From Pseudomonas sp. LFM046 (GTDB lineage Bacteria; Pseudomonadota; Gammaproteobacteria; Pseudomonadales; Pseudomonadaceae): a stretch of DNA of 64,000 nucleotides. A model generated the notes under the pieces. The model did no database searches and was not told the origin of the DNA. It saw only the letters and a list, made by a program, of their open reading frames with translations. Shown piece by piece: positions 9,740 to 19,564 of the stretch. The stretch lies in the NCBI RefSeq assembly GCF_000949385.2, contig NZ_JYKO02000001.1:3398648-3462647 (forward strand), read 5' to 3'. The translations under genes were made by a program, and so were the position numbers. How positions within the stretch are numbered: position 1 is the first letter of the stretch; each line of letters starts with the position of its first letter.

Positions 9740-10816
9740 CTACTTCAGTACGCCGAGCAGCTTCCACAACCGGCGCGCTTCGGCGTCGGCGCTGATCAAC
9801 TCTTCCAGCAACTCACCCAGCGGCTGGTTGCCCCATTCAACCGCGCGGCGGATCACGTAGGGCACCGGACTATGGGGCTCGGTACGGGCCAGGTAGTCGG
9901 CAATCAGCGCCAGTTGGCGATAGGCATCTTCCCGGCTGCCGGGGGCGCCCGTGAAGGCCGGTGGCATCTCCGCCTCGCTGGGCCCGGGATCTGCCTCGAC
10001 TTCGGGTTTTGGCGCGGGCACAGGCGGAGTCTGGGATGGCATGGGAATGAACTCCTGCATGAGCGAGCGAATGGCGTTCAGGGTCTGCTGCAGTGGCGCG
10101 AAGCTCGGAGCCAGGTCCCCCAGCCAGCCGTCGCACCAGGCGTCCAGGCGATTCAGCTCGACCAGGCTCGTCTCCATGCCGTGGCGAACACGCTCGAAGC
10201 TGGCCGTGGGCAGCTGCCTGAGGATTTCGGCCAGCTTGCGCTGTTCCAACCGCGCCGCTTCGGCGGCGGCCTTGTCCGCTTTGCTGTCACTGGCCTGCAC
10301 CTGGCGCTGCTGAAGTTGCTGCCAACCATGCAGGGTCACGTGGGCAAGGTCGGCCTGTTCGTCGCCGAACAGCGCGCAACGGGTCAGGACGATCTCGCCG
10401 TAGCGACGCACCATCCATTCCAGCGGTGCTACGCGCCAGGATCGGTCGCCGTCTTCCGGCTGGGGGTGGAGCGCCTCCGGGTAGCATTCGCAGAGTCCGG
10501 CCAGCAGCCCCAGCGCCGGAGCCAGGCCGTCGAGACCACTGCGCAGCAGCCAGGCCTCACCCAGCCAGGCGGCCAGCATCAGGTCCTTGCTGCGTTCGCG
10601 CAGCAGCTTGCCTGCCAGTCGCTCCACCGCGGCCCAGTCACCCCGTTTCAGCTCCGCCTGCCAGACCCCGGTGGGCAGGCTGGAATCGTCCTCCCGACGC
10701 AAATCGCGCAATTGGTCCCAGGCCGGGTCGTAGCGCAGGCTGGGGCCGCAGGGTTCAGGGCCGGGAATGGGTTCCAGCAGATCGCTGGCGGGGCTGTCGG
10801 TCATCGGCAGGCTCAT
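9740..10816 (-). CDS. tssA: TssA (ImpA-type), T6SS assembly cap protein
   Basis: 358-aa TssA, which primes baseplate/tail assembly and, in this family, caps the growing sheath. The N-terminal ImpA domain shows EPCGPSLRYDPAWDQLRDLRRE and DLMLAAWLGEAWL; the C-terminus is a short helical domain ending RRLWKLLGVLK. Its start overlaps the tssM stop by 4 bp (ATGA). It is the last gene of the leftward tssJ-K-L-M-A operon, as in P. aeruginosa HSI-III from memory. Confidence 0.88.
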   Translation of the reverse strand: MSLPMTDSPASDLLEPIPGPEPCGPSLRYDPAWDQLRDLRREDDSSLPTGVWQAELKRGDWAAVERLAGKLLRERSKDLMLAAWLGEAWLLRSGLDGLAPALGLLAGLCECYPEALHPQPEDGDRSWRVAPLEWMVRRYGEIVLTRCALFGDEQADLAHVTLHGWQQLQQRQVQASDSKADKAAAEAARLEQRKLAEILRQLPTASFERVRHGMETSLVELNRLDAWCDGWLGDLAPSFAPLQQTLNAIRSLMQEFIPMPSQTPPVPAPKPEVEADPGPSEAEMPPAFTGAPGSREDAYRQLALIADYLARTEPHSPVPYVIRRAVEWGNQPLGELLEELISADAEARRLWKLLGVLK

Positions 10817-13800
10817 GGCGTCACCTCGGTGCTGACCAGTGAAGCGGCGTGGCTATTGGTGAACGGCGAGCGCGGCGCCTTCACCGGCAATGGCTGGATC
10901 GACAACGGCAGCTTGCCGCCCTGGGTCATCAGCGACAGGCGCATGAACATCAGCGCCGGCGGGCTGCCGCCGGGGGCGCCGCTCACCGGTACCTGCAGGG
11001 TCAGCGGAAAGTCGGTGTAATCCATGCTCGGCTGGCGCTGCAGGACCACATGGGCGCGCATCAGCCGCAGCAGTGCCCAAGGGCCGCGATACTCCCAGCC
11101 CGCCTCCAGGTCGGACACCGCCATGCTTGGTTGCAGGGGGTCGATGCTTGGCCGCTGGTCGCCGTCCTTGGCCCAGCGCAACAGCAACTGCACCGGGTCA
11201 CCCACGTTCCAGTGCAGGCGCTGCACGTCGCCGGGATACCCCACCTGCTTGTCGCCGGCGTGCAGACCCCAGGCGATCACCTGGTCGGCACCACGCTCGT
11301 CTTCGCGGTCGGTGCGCCAGCGCACGTCCAGTTCGACACCCAAGGCGCCTGAGGGGTCGCGTACGAACAGCGGCCCCAGCCAGGTGCGCGCCTGTTTCAG
11401 CCGGGCGAGGAAGTCTTCCGCCGCCAGACGGTCATTGGGCTGGCTCCATTTCAGGCCCTCTTCGGCCTGGGCCAGTCGGCTATCGATCAGCTCCACCAGG
11501 TGCTGTACGCGGGCCGGGTCGGCGTCGTCAGCCTCCAGGCTGTAGGCAAAGGGAAAGCGATCCGACAGATACTGGTTGAAGTAGTCCGCCAGATCATTCC
11601 AGGCCGTGGCCGCCCGCTGCTGCTGGAGCTGGCTGCAGCGCTGCGACGCCTGGTCCCTGAGCACGTGGGTGCGCCGTGCCAGGTCGCCGGCGCCCTGAGA
11701 CAGGTTGGCAGTGGCCAGGACCTGGGTGCAGGAACCCAGGTCCATTTCGATGAAGTCGCGGCTGACCAATTGCTCGAACAGCGCCGGCGAACTGGTGGGG
11801 TTCTGGGCCTTGTATTTGGCCATCTCCTCGCTCAGCCCGGCCAGGCGCGCCACCCTGTCCCGTTCGGCGACAGAGAGGCCGGGCTGCTCGCGGAGCCAAG
11901 TCAGGGCCGGTGCCGCCCCTTCGCTGGTGTCGAGGATGACCGTGAACTGCTGGCCGAGGCTGCTCTTCAGATCCTGCACGTCACTGGAGCGGAACAGTTG
12001 CAGGCCGAGGTTGCGGCTTCCGTCCCACTGGGAGATGTCGAAACGCTGGGTGAACACCGGCAAGGCATCGATGCTGGCCAGGGCCGCGTTGGTGTCGGCC
12101 ATGGCCATGCGGGTCAGTTGGCTGCGCAGGGCACCGGCGAGGTCTGCGCGGTCCAGCTCAGCCAGGGCGTTCAACACCAGTCCGGCCTGGTCCACCGGCA
12201 CGTCGAAGGACTTGCCGGTACTGCCCGGCGGACGCACATCGGAGGCGCTCAGGCTGGCCCAGATCGCCCGTGCGGCGGCCTCTCCGGCGGCCTTGAGCAT
12301 GCCCTCGCGGTAGTCCGGCGGGATTTTCGCCAGCTCTTGCGAGACGAATGCGTGATAGCTGTCGGCGAAGCCCTGCGCTTGCGCCAACGCGCGGGCATCG
12401 ACGTTTCGCAGTGTCCGGGTATCCGGCTCGGTGGCGTCCTGGCGCAGGGCCACCACCACGAAATCGCGCTTGAGCAGGCCCTTGATCGCCTTGGCCAGGG
12501 CGCCAACGTGGTCCTGCAGCATCAGGGTGCCGCCGGCCTGTCGCTGCAACAGGTTGGTGCGGGTGCCGGCGCCGGCAATCCACTGGCTATGAAAGCCCTT
12601 GCGCAGGCGCTCCGCTTCGGTGTCGAGGTTCTGCTCCACCGCAACCCCCAGCAGGCTGCTCTGGCGCACGGTTTCCATCAGGTTGCGATACCCCGGCACC
12701 AGCTCCTCGCCATTGCTGTGGCTCCAGGCGGAGTTGGTCAGGGCAATCAGGTCTTCCAGGTTGCCGACCAGGCTGTTGATCTCTTCCAGCTCGGCCAAGG
12801 TGTTGCCCTGCCCCGCCTGCAGGTTGTCGAGGTGCACTTTGAGATAGCCCGCCGGGCGCACGAAGTTGTCGGCGAGAAAGTACTGGGTCAGCCAGAGCTT
12901 CATCAGCACCTGGAACTGTTCGGTCAGCGCCTGGCGCTGGGCCGGCAGGTCAAGGGGCGCCAGCCCCGGACCACCCAGGCCGCGCAGCGCACGGTCGTAA
13001 TAGGCACGGTGACGCTGGTCGGCGGTGTTCAGCTCCAGGCCCGCCGCGCTGTTGGCCAGCTGCGTCAGGGGTTCCAGCACACCCTTGTTCCCCGACAGGA
13101 CATCGGCGAACAGGCGGTTCTGCTGCTCCAGCCGGGCCGCGCCAAAGGCCAGGTTGCGCGCCTTGACGTAGTTCGGCCATTCCTCAGGCTGCTCGCCTTC
13201 GACATTGGTGCGCCGGTCACCGACCCGGATCGCCAGCAGCTTGTCCAGCTCCACTCGCTGGAGCTGGACCAGGGGATGCAGCGCCTCGCTACGGGCCATG
13301 GAGCGGAGTACGTCATCCATGCGCCCATCCAGGGACGAGAACCAGGACGTGGGATAGACGAGGGATGCGAAATGCCAGCGCGGGGCGTCCTGCAACAGGC
13401 GCCAGAAGCCCTGCAGATTGCGCCGCGCCTGCTCTTCGCTGCGTGTCGGGTCCTTGAGCGTCACATGGTTGTTCTGTGCCACTTGCAGCACGCGGGTCAG
13501 TTCGCGGGCGTCGCGCTGGCCTTCGTGCCAGACCCAGAGCATCCCCAGCAACCAGAAGGCGCCGATCACCGCCGCCGTACCGGCGATCACCTTTTGCCAG
13601 CGCTGGCGCAAACGAAGAATGCGCGGAACGGCCTGGGCCAGCCCCTGCTCGGCGAGGAAGCGTTGGCGCCAGAGCGCACGCGAAAACACCCCCTGTGCCG
13701 GCGGCTGGTCCTGGGCCGAGAGCTCCCAGGGGTCGGCATCACGGGTGAAGGCCTGCACTGAACTGAAGTAGAGGCCCCGCAGGCGCGGCGCCTCCCCTTG

Positions 13801-14634
13801 GGCATTGCCCTGGAACACGGGTTCGAGCAGGGCCCGCAGGTTGCCCCGCAGGCCATCCAACTGGCCCGGCAAACGATAGAGGTCCTCTCCCAACTCACCT
13901 TTGAGCGCGCCGACCTCCAGGATCGCCGCCTGTATCGCCTGCACCACCTGGTCCAGGGCGTCATCCAGCCAGTACCCCTGCCAGCCCGCTTCCAGAGCGA
14001 AAGGCGAGGACCAGCCCAGCGCATGCTCGCGACCCTCTTCCGGCAGTGCGGCTACCAGCTCCTGGAACCCCGGCAGCTCCTCCAGCCCCGTGATCAGCAC
14101 ATTTACAGGCAGGCTCAGCCCCAGGCGCTGCAGCATTTCCCCGAAACGGCGGCGCGCGGCAAGGGCATCCGCCGCCAGTTGGGCGTCGTCCAGCAGGCGC
14201 GATAGCGGGACGGTCCAGATGACACCATCCAGCGGCCGCTGCCCACGTAGACGCAGCAACATGCCGAGCAGCCGGCGCCAGGCAAACGCAGGTGCGGTAC
14301 CGCCGCCCTCCGGCAGGAACAGGCCCTGAGGCACCACCAGCAGCGCGCCATCCGGGTCGGCCCACCAACGACCGAACCAGGCCGGGCGATCTGCCGGTGC
14401 CAGTTGCCAGTCGACGCAGAGCTGGCTGCCTTCCCGCGGATCGCCCACCAGCAACAGCCAGGGCGTCAGGTAGCGTTCCTGGCTCCCCTGGTCATGCTCC
14501 ATCTTGCGGACAGCGGCGTAAAAGCTGCGGATGGCCGAACCGGACTGGGTACGCAGCCACCAATAGAGCGCTGCCAGGGCAAGCAGGATCAGCAGAACGG
14601 CGAGAACGATCAGGGCGATGGCGAAGCCACTCAT
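10813..14634 (-). CDS. tssM: TssM (IcmF-like), T6SS membrane complex
   Basis: 1273-aa inner-membrane protein that spans to the periplasm and contacts TssL and TssJ. There is a strong N-terminal membrane segment (residues about 4-27, FAIALIVLAVLLILLALAAL) and another at about 345-368 (IAGTAAVIGAFWLLGMLWVW), followed by a large periplasmic region. The place where many TssM proteins carry a Walker A loop reads LLLVGDPREGSQLCVDW, with no Gly-Lys-Ser/Thr, so NTP binding is doubtful. Overlaps tssL and tssA by 4 bp at either end. Confidence 0.92.
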   Translation of the reverse strand: MSGFAIALIVLAVLLILLALAALYWWLRTQSGSAIRSFYAAVRKMEHDQGSQERYLTPWLLLVGDPREGSQLCVDWQLAPADRPAWFGRWWADPDGALLVVPQGLFLPEGGGTAPAFAWRRLLGMLLRLRGQRPLDGVIWTVPLSRLLDDAQLAADALAARRRFGEMLQRLGLSLPVNVLITGLEELPGFQELVAALPEEGREHALGWSSPFALEAGWQGYWLDDALDQVVQAIQAAILEVGALKGELGEDLYRLPGQLDGLRGNLRALLEPVFQGNAQGEAPRLRGLYFSSVQAFTRDADPWELSAQDQPPAQGVFSRALWRQRFLAEQGLAQAVPRILRLRQRWQKVIAGTAAVIGAFWLLGMLWVWHEGQRDARELTRVLQVAQNNHVTLKDPTRSEEQARRNLQGFWRLLQDAPRWHFASLVYPTSWFSSLDGRMDDVLRSMARSEALHPLVQLQRVELDKLLAIRVGDRRTNVEGEQPEEWPNYVKARNLAFGAARLEQQNRLFADVLSGNKGVLEPLTQLANSAAGLELNTADQRHRAYYDRALRGLGGPGLAPLDLPAQRQALTEQFQVLMKLWLTQYFLADNFVRPAGYLKVHLDNLQAGQGNTLAELEEINSLVGNLEDLIALTNSAWSHSNGEELVPGYRNLMETVRQSSLLGVAVEQNLDTEAERLRKGFHSQWIAGAGTRTNLLQRQAGGTLMLQDHVGALAKAIKGLLKRDFVVVALRQDATEPDTRTLRNVDARALAQAQGFADSYHAFVSQELAKIPPDYREGMLKAAGEAAARAIWASLSASDVRPPGSTGKSFDVPVDQAGLVLNALAELDRADLAGALRSQLTRMAMADTNAALASIDALPVFTQRFDISQWDGSRNLGLQLFRSSDVQDLKSSLGQQFTVILDTSEGAAPALTWLREQPGLSVAERDRVARLAGLSEEMAKYKAQNPTSSPALFEQLVSRDFIEMDLGSCTQVLATANLSQGAGDLARRTHVLRDQASQRCSQLQQQRAATAWNDLADYFNQYLSDRFPFAYSLEADDADPARVQHLVELIDSRLAQAEEGLKWSQPNDRLAAEDFLARLKQARTWLGPLFVRDPSGALGVELDVRWRTDREDERGADQVIAWGLHAGDKQVGYPGDVQRLHWNVGDPVQLLLRWAKDGDQRPSIDPLQPSMAVSDLEAGWEYRGPWALLRLMRAHVVLQRQPSMDYTDFPLTLQVPVSGAPGGSPPALMFMRLSLMTQGGKLPLSIQPLPVKAPRSPFTNSHAASLVSTEVTP

Positions 14635-15401
14635 TCCGACTGCTCCCCGTCATCCAGGGTGGCCGCCAGGTGCAGGACGGGCTCCAGTTCGGACTTGATT
14701 TCGCTCCACATCCAATGCCCCGCGCCGGTCAGCACCAGCGCAACGCCGACGATCGCCAGGGCCAGGCGCAGGCCATCAGGCAGCGCCCGCCGCAACGGCA
14801 GGCGCATCGGTGCGGCGCGGGTCGGGCGTTCAAGGCTCTGCAAGGCACCGTCGAGAGCCGGTTCGCGCTGCCAGGCGAAGGTGAACAGCGCCTGCCGCCA
14901 GCGTTCGTGCATGGCCTGGCCGCGCTCACCGCGCAGCTGGCCATGGAAGCCGAGCACCAGGCATTGGAGGTAGACATTGGCCAGGTCGCGGGTGGCCGGG
15001 GCCCGCTCTTTCAGCAGCACACGAATGGCCATCGGCAGCCGTTCGCCAGCATTGCGCGAACCGTACAGGCGCATTTCCAGCGGTCGCGCCTGCCAGGCCA
15101 ATTGACCGCTCCAACTGCCGAACAGCAGGGACTCATCGAGCAGGGCAACGAACGCATAGACCATCGCCTTGACCTGGGCAGAGCCCGAGTCGCCGACGCT
15201 GGCGAACGCGCCACGCCAGAGACGCCGGACGATGCGGGTGGCGGTTTCGGCGGTGCGTTCCACCCGTTGGCCGTCACTGTCGTCAGCGTCTTCCAGTTCG
15301 TCCCACGCGCCGCGCCACTCCAGCCAGGCCTGGCGGAATGCAAGGCTTAGGGGTGCCTCGCCAAACTCCGGTGGATACAGGGCCACACTCCTTTCCGGCA
15401 T
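14631..15401 (-). CDS. tssL: TssL (DotU/IcmH), T6SS membrane complex
   Basis: 256-aa cytoplasmic-domain protein with one C-terminal anchor (LALAIVGVALVLTGAGHWMW, about residues 210-230). The DotU core is AFVALLDESLLFGSWSGQLAWQ. There is no OmpA-like peptidoglycan-binding extension, so this is the short form. It is transcribed 18 bp after tssK and overlaps tssM by ATGA. Confidence 0.9.
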   Translation of the reverse strand: MPERSVALYPPEFGEAPLSLAFRQAWLEWRGAWDELEDADDSDGQRVERTAETATRIVRRLWRGAFASVGDSGSAQVKAMVYAFVALLDESLLFGSWSGQLAWQARPLEMRLYGSRNAGERLPMAIRVLLKERAPATRDLANVYLQCLVLGFHGQLRGERGQAMHERWRQALFTFAWQREPALDGALQSLERPTRAAPMRLPLRRALPDGLRLALAIVGVALVLTGAGHWMWSEIKSELEPVLHLAATLDDGEQSE

Positions 15402-15419
15402 TTGCGCGTCCTTAGCGGG

Positions 15420-16754
15420 TCAGGCGAATTCATGTGCATTGGCGACGAACAGCACCACCTGCCAGGGCCCGACCAATGCCGCCTGGCCGGGCACGACGAT
15501 GGAGAGCTTCTGCTCGGGATCGAACCACTCACCGGCGGCCTGGACCACGAACAGCCGGGTGTCCTCCCCGACCCCGTAGGCAACCTGCTCGGCACGGCTC
15601 ATGGACTGCTGCGCCAGACCACTCATGCGCTGGCGAGCGAGGGTGGGCACGTGGCCCTGGGAAGCGACGATGGCCTGCCCCAGCCAGTGGAAGGCCGCCT
15701 GCTCGCCAGTACCGGCCGGCATGCGCAGCCCGATCACCAGGCGCTGGCGGCGGGACTGGGTATCGGGCAACTGGATGGAGAAGCCTTGCTCCACCTGATC
15801 GAAGGCCAGGCTGCGGTAGCCGACCCGCACGCGGGTCAGGGCGTTCTCCAGCCATTCGAGCACATCGTCGTACCCGCGCTTGAGGTCGAGGAAATCCAGG
15901 GGCACGAAAGCTGGCACGCCGGCAACCGGGTCCAGGGCGCACCAGGAGCCGGCCATGCCCACCAGCAGACCGTGCAGGCGGTCCGCTGCGGCCACTCGGC
16001 TGTTGAGCGCCGCCTCCACTTCCGGCAGGCGCGCCCAGAGCGCGGCGAGCTGTCGACGGATTTCGTTCATGTCATCACGGTTGCCCGCCTGTTCGGCCTG
16101 GCGCAGACGACCGGCGAGGAACAGGCATTTCTCCCGCGCACGGGCGCAGAGTGCCGCCACAGCGCGGCCGAGAACGGATTCGGGAAGGATTCGCGGAGTC
16201 GGCGCCACATAGGGCTGGCGGACAAAACCGCCCCCTTCCTTGGCGACACGCAGCAGCGGCAGGCAGACCGAATCGGCGCGGCCGGTGTCCGTCACCAGAC
16301 GCGCCGCCGGGCGCCAGACCAGGATGGGCTCGGGATGCTCGCCACTGGCCAGGTCCGGCACCGCGTCGCCCACCGCCGATTGCAGGCGCCCACGCAGGGG
16401 CAGCACCTGGCCGCCACGACCCAGCGGATTGACGGCGAGGAAGACGGTGACGCTGGAAGTTGCGGACTGCGCGATGGCGGCGCTGACATCCAGCTCCAGC
16501 ACGGCGCCTTCGCCGGGCCTGACGCTGACCGGCAGACCGTCCGGAAGAATGGCTTCGAGGGCGAGTACGCGCACCAGGCCTGCGCTGAGGGCGGCGGGGT
16601 CGAGTTCGAGCTGGGAGACGCCCCAGAACCAGGGATTGCCGGCGTGGGCGAAATGAGCGGCGAGCACTTCCGCGCGCAACCCTTGCAACTGGAAATGCTG
16701 GGGCAGCAACTGCATCCCCTCATGCCAGCACACCGCGTCAGGCAGAACTTTCAT
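15420..16754 (-). CDS. tssK: TssK, T6SS baseplate protein
   Basis: 444-aa TssK, the trimeric baseplate component that links the wedges to the TssL/TssM membrane complex. Characteristic start MKVLPDAVCWHEGMQLLPQH and the following FQLQGLRAEVLAAHF match the family. GGGGAG lies just upstream of ATG 16754. Confidence 0.92.
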   Translation of the reverse strand: MKVLPDAVCWHEGMQLLPQHFQLQGLRAEVLAAHFAHAGNPWFWGVSQLELDPAALSAGLVRVLALEAILPDGLPVSVRPGEGAVLELDVSAAIAQSATSSVTVFLAVNPLGRGGQVLPLRGRLQSAVGDAVPDLASGEHPEPILVWRPAARLVTDTGRADSVCLPLLRVAKEGGGFVRQPYVAPTPRILPESVLGRAVAALCARAREKCLFLAGRLRQAEQAGNRDDMNEIRRQLAALWARLPEVEAALNSRVAAADRLHGLLVGMAGSWCALDPVAGVPAFVPLDFLDLKRGYDDVLEWLENALTRVRVGYRSLAFDQVEQGFSIQLPDTQSRRQRLVIGLRMPAGTGEQAAFHWLGQAIVASQGHVPTLARQRMSGLAQQSMSRAEQVAYGVGEDTRLFVVQAAGEWFDPEQKLSIVVPGQAALVGPWQVVLFVANAHEFA

Positions 16755-16819
16755 ACCACTCCCCTTCGACGTTCCACGTTGTCGCGAGCTCGACGCCCTG
16801 CAGCTTCAGGGGCCTTTCG

Positions 16820-17293
16820 TCATCGCTCGTTCTCGCTCAGCAAGCGCATTTCCCTGCTATCGAACCGGAGCCAGGCACGGCTCTGCTCATCCAGCCTCAG
16901 GCGGTGAGCACCGGGTGTGTTATAGCCGGCGAAGACCAAAAGTCCAGCCGCGCTCTCGCCCGCCAACGGGAACTCCCGCGCCTCCATGAATTGCCCGGGA
17001 ACCAGCTCCAGGCTCCAGACGGAAAACTGCTGGCGATAGTCGCGGCGGTACTGCTCGCGATCGGTGAACCATTGCTGCGCGGTGATGCCGGAAAGCACCT
17101 TGAGCAGCTCGGGATCGCGCACGGCGATGAAGTCGACGGCGATGGGGGTGTCGTCGTTGGCGCGCTTGGCGACGTCCAGGGTCAGGTTGTCGAGTTGGAC
17201 CCGCGGACCGAGAAGATCGGAGCAGCCTCCCAGCAGCATCGCGGCGGCTAACAAGACGATTTTGGAGGCGGAAATGAAACGTCCGTGCTTCAT
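16820..17293 (-). CDS. tssJ: TssJ, T6SS outer-membrane lipoprotein
   Basis: 157-aa lipoprotein. The signal peptide ends in LLGGC, so lipidation is expected at Cys24. TssJ holds TssM at the outer membrane. It is the first gene of the leftward operon and is divergent from tssB, leaving a 206-bp shared promoter region. The ribosome site is weak (no clear purine run before ATG 17293). Confidence 0.85.
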   Translation of the reverse strand: MKHGRFISASKIVLLAAAMLLGGCSDLLGPRVQLDNLTLDVAKRANDDTPIAVDFIAVRDPELLKVLSGITAQQWFTDREQYRRDYRQQFSVWSLELVPGQFMEAREFPLAGESAAGLLVFAGYNTPGAHRLRLDEQSRAWLRFDSREMRLLSENER

Positions 17294-17499
17294 GGTGGTC
17301 AGATTCCGGTTTGCGTTTGCAAATTTATAGACCTGTTCTAGCGTGTCTGAGTAGTTCGTCGGACTGACGAATTAGAGGGATCGCCAAGGACAGGCTTGCG
17401 TGTAGTTTCCCCCTGTCGACTCGTGATCCAGCAATGGAGTGCGATGACAGGACATGTCCGATGCATTGCGCTCTCAGCAATGCACCGGAGCCCACCAAC
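17294..17499. promoter_or_regulatory. Divergent tssJ/tssB promoter region with three palindromes
   Basis: Three inverted repeats stand out: TTCGTC-5-GACGAA (17355-17371), the perfect 10-bp palindrome GGACATGTCC (17450-17459), and TGCATTGC-7-GCAATGCA (17462-17484). All are candidate regulator sites for the whole T6SS locus. I see no sigma54 -24/-12 element and no convincing -35/-10 pair. Confidence 0.45.
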
Positions 17500-18048
17500 A
17501 TGGCCGAAAGCACGCAGCACAAACTGGATCGCGTACGCCCGCCCCGGGTACAGATCACCTACGACGTCGAGATCGGCGACGCCATAGAGAAAAAGGAACT
17601 GCCGCTCGTCGTCGGCATCCTCGCCGACCTCTCGGGTAAGCCCGAACAGCCCCTGCCGAAGCTCATCGAGCGTCGCTTCACCGAGATCGATCGCGACAAC
17701 TTCAACCAGGTCCTCGCGTCCATCGCGCCGCGTTCCACCCTGCAGGTGGACAACACCATCACCGGCGACGGCAGCAAGCTCAACGTCGAGCTGCGCTTCA
17801 AGGACATGGACGATTTCGATCCGGTCAACATCGTCAAGCAGATCACTCCGCTGCGCCGCCTGTTCGAAGCCCGCCAGCGCCTGCGCGACCTGCTCACCAA
17901 GCTGGATGGCAACGACGACCTCGACAAGCTGCTGCAGGAAGTGGTGAGCAACACCGATGGCCTGCAGGAGATCAAGTCGGCGCGTCCCGAAGCCGAATCC
18001 GCCGCGCCCGAGGGCGAAGGCGAAGCACCGGCCGAACCCCAGGCCTGA
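17500..18048 (+). CDS. tssB: TssB, contractile sheath small subunit
   Basis: 182-aa sheath protein that forms the helical tube with TssC. Family marks: RVQITYDVEIGDAIEKKELP near the N-terminus, GILADLSG, and PLRRLFEARQRLRDLLTKLDG. I start at ATG 17500 (MAESTQHKL); an upstream in-frame ATG at 17434 would add a cysteine-rich leader unlike TssB. First gene of the rightward T6SS operon, 31 bp before tssC. Confidence 0.93.
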   Translation: MAESTQHKLDRVRPPRVQITYDVEIGDAIEKKELPLVVGILADLSGKPEQPLPKLIERRFTEIDRDNFNQVLASIAPRSTLQVDNTITGDGSKLNVELRFKDMDDFDPVNIVKQITPLRRLFEARQRLRDLLTKLDGNDDLDKLLQEVVSNTDGLQEIKSARPEAESAAPEGEGEAPAEPQA

Positions 18049-18079
18049 TCCCTAGCCCGACTTCCAGGAGGAATCGCCC

Positions 18080-19558
18080 ATGGCAACAGAAGCCGGTGCG
18101 AACAGCGAGAGCACCACTCAGACCCTGACCCTGCTCGACCGCATCATCGCCGAGGGCCGCATGGCCCATGACGACAGCCAGCAGGACTACGCCCGCGACA
18201 TGCTCGCGGAATTCGCCACCCAGGTCCTCGACGAAGGCATGGCCATCGACAAGGACACCGTGGCCATGATCAACGACCGCATCAGCCAGATCGACGAACT
18301 GATCAGCGCCCAGCTCAACGAAGTCCTGCATCACCCCGAGTTGCAGAAGCTGGAAGCCTCCTGGCGCGGCCTGCACCTGCTGGTGCAGAACACCGAGACC
18401 AGCACCCGTCTGAAACTGCGCCTGCTCAACGTCAGCCAGAAGGAACTGCAGACCGACCTGGAGAAGGCCGTCGAGTTCGACCAGAGCGCGCTGTTCAAGA
18501 AGATCTACGAAGAGGAATACGGCACCTTCGGCGGCCATCCCTTCAGCCTGCTGGTGGGCGACTACAGCTTTGGCCGTCATCCCCAGGACGTGGCCCTGCT
18601 GGAGAAACTCTCCAACGTCGCCGCCGCCGCCCACGCGCCCTTCATCGCAGCCGCCAACCCGAAATTGTTCGACATGAACAGCTTCACCGAGCTGGCCGTG
18701 CCGCGCGACCTGGCGAAGATCTTCGAGAGCCAGGAGCTGATCAAGTGGCGCAGCTTCCGCGAGAGCGAAGACTCGCGCTACGTCTCCCTGGTGCTGCCGC
18801 ACTTCCTCCTGCGCCTGCCCTACGGCCCGGACACCCTGCCGGTGGAAGGCATGAACTACGTTGAAGACGTCAACGGCACCGACCACTCCAAATACCTCTG
18901 GGGCAACGCCGCCTGGGCACTGGCCCAGCGCATCACCGAGGCGTTCGCCAAGTACGGCTGGTGCGCGGCGATCCGTGGCGCCGAAGGCGGCGGCGCGGTG
19001 GAAGGCCTGCCGGCCCACACGTTCCGCACCAGTTCCGGTGACCTGTCGCTGAAATGCCCGACCGAAGTGGCTGTCACCGACCGCCGCGAGAAGGAACTCA
19101 ACGACCTCGGGTTCATCGCCCTCTGCCACAAGAAGAACAGCGACCTCGCCGTGTTCTTCGGCGGCCAGACCACCAACAAGGCCAAGCTCTACAACACCAA
19201 CGAGGCCAACGCCAACGCACGCATCTCGGCCATGCTGCCGTATGTGCTCGCGGCCTCGCGCTTCGCCCATTACCTGAAGGTGATCATGCGCGACAAGGTG
19301 GGCAGCTTCATGACCCGCGACAACGTGCAGACCTACCTGAACAACTGGATCGCCGACTACGTGCTGATCAACGACAACGCACCGCAGGAAATCAAGGCGC
19401 AGTACCCGCTGCGTGAAGCGCGGGTGGACGTGTCGGAAGTGGCCGGCAAGCCGGGCGCCTACCGCGCGACCGTGTTCCTCCGACCGCACTTCCAGCTGGA
19501 GGAACTGACCGCCTCGATCCGCCTGGTGGCCAGCCTGCCGCCGCCGGTAGCCGCCTGA
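18080..19558 (+). CDS. tssC: TssC, contractile sheath large subunit
   Basis: 492-aa partner of TssB in the contractile sheath; its exposed region is what ClpV recognises after contraction. Conserved blocks are LEASWRGLHLLVQNTET, FSLLVGDYSFG, PFIAAANPKLF and RFAHYLKVIMRDKVGSF. AGGAGG sits 9 nt before ATG 18080. Confidence 0.95.
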   Translation: MATEAGANSESTTQTLTLLDRIIAEGRMAHDDSQQDYARDMLAEFATQVLDEGMAIDKDTVAMINDRISQIDELISAQLNEVLHHPELQKLEASWRGLHLLVQNTETSTRLKLRLLNVSQKELQTDLEKAVEFDQSALFKKIYEEEYGTFGGHPFSLLVGDYSFGRHPQDVALLEKLSNVAAAAHAPFIAAANPKLFDMNSFTELAVPRDLAKIFESQELIKWRSFRESEDSRYVSLVLPHFLLRLPYGPDTLPVEGMNYVEDVNGTDHSKYLWGNAAWALAQRITEAFAKYGWCAAIRGAEGGGAVEGLPAHTFRTSSGDLSLKCPTEVAVTDRREKELNDLGFIALCHKKNSDLAVFFGGQTTNKAKLYNTNEANANARISAMLPYVLAASRFAHYLKVIMRDKVGSFMTRDNVQTYLNNWIADYVLINDNAPQEIKAQYPLREARVDVSEVAGKPGAYRATVFLRPHFQLEELTASIRLVASLPPPVAA

Positions 19559-19564
19559 CCTGCG

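Noticed and set aside
11500-13761. Long open frame (753 codons) on the plus strand opposite tssM
   Set aside because: High GC keeps antisense frames open; the opposite strand has a complete TssM with family motifs, and this frame has no ribosome site or domain pattern.
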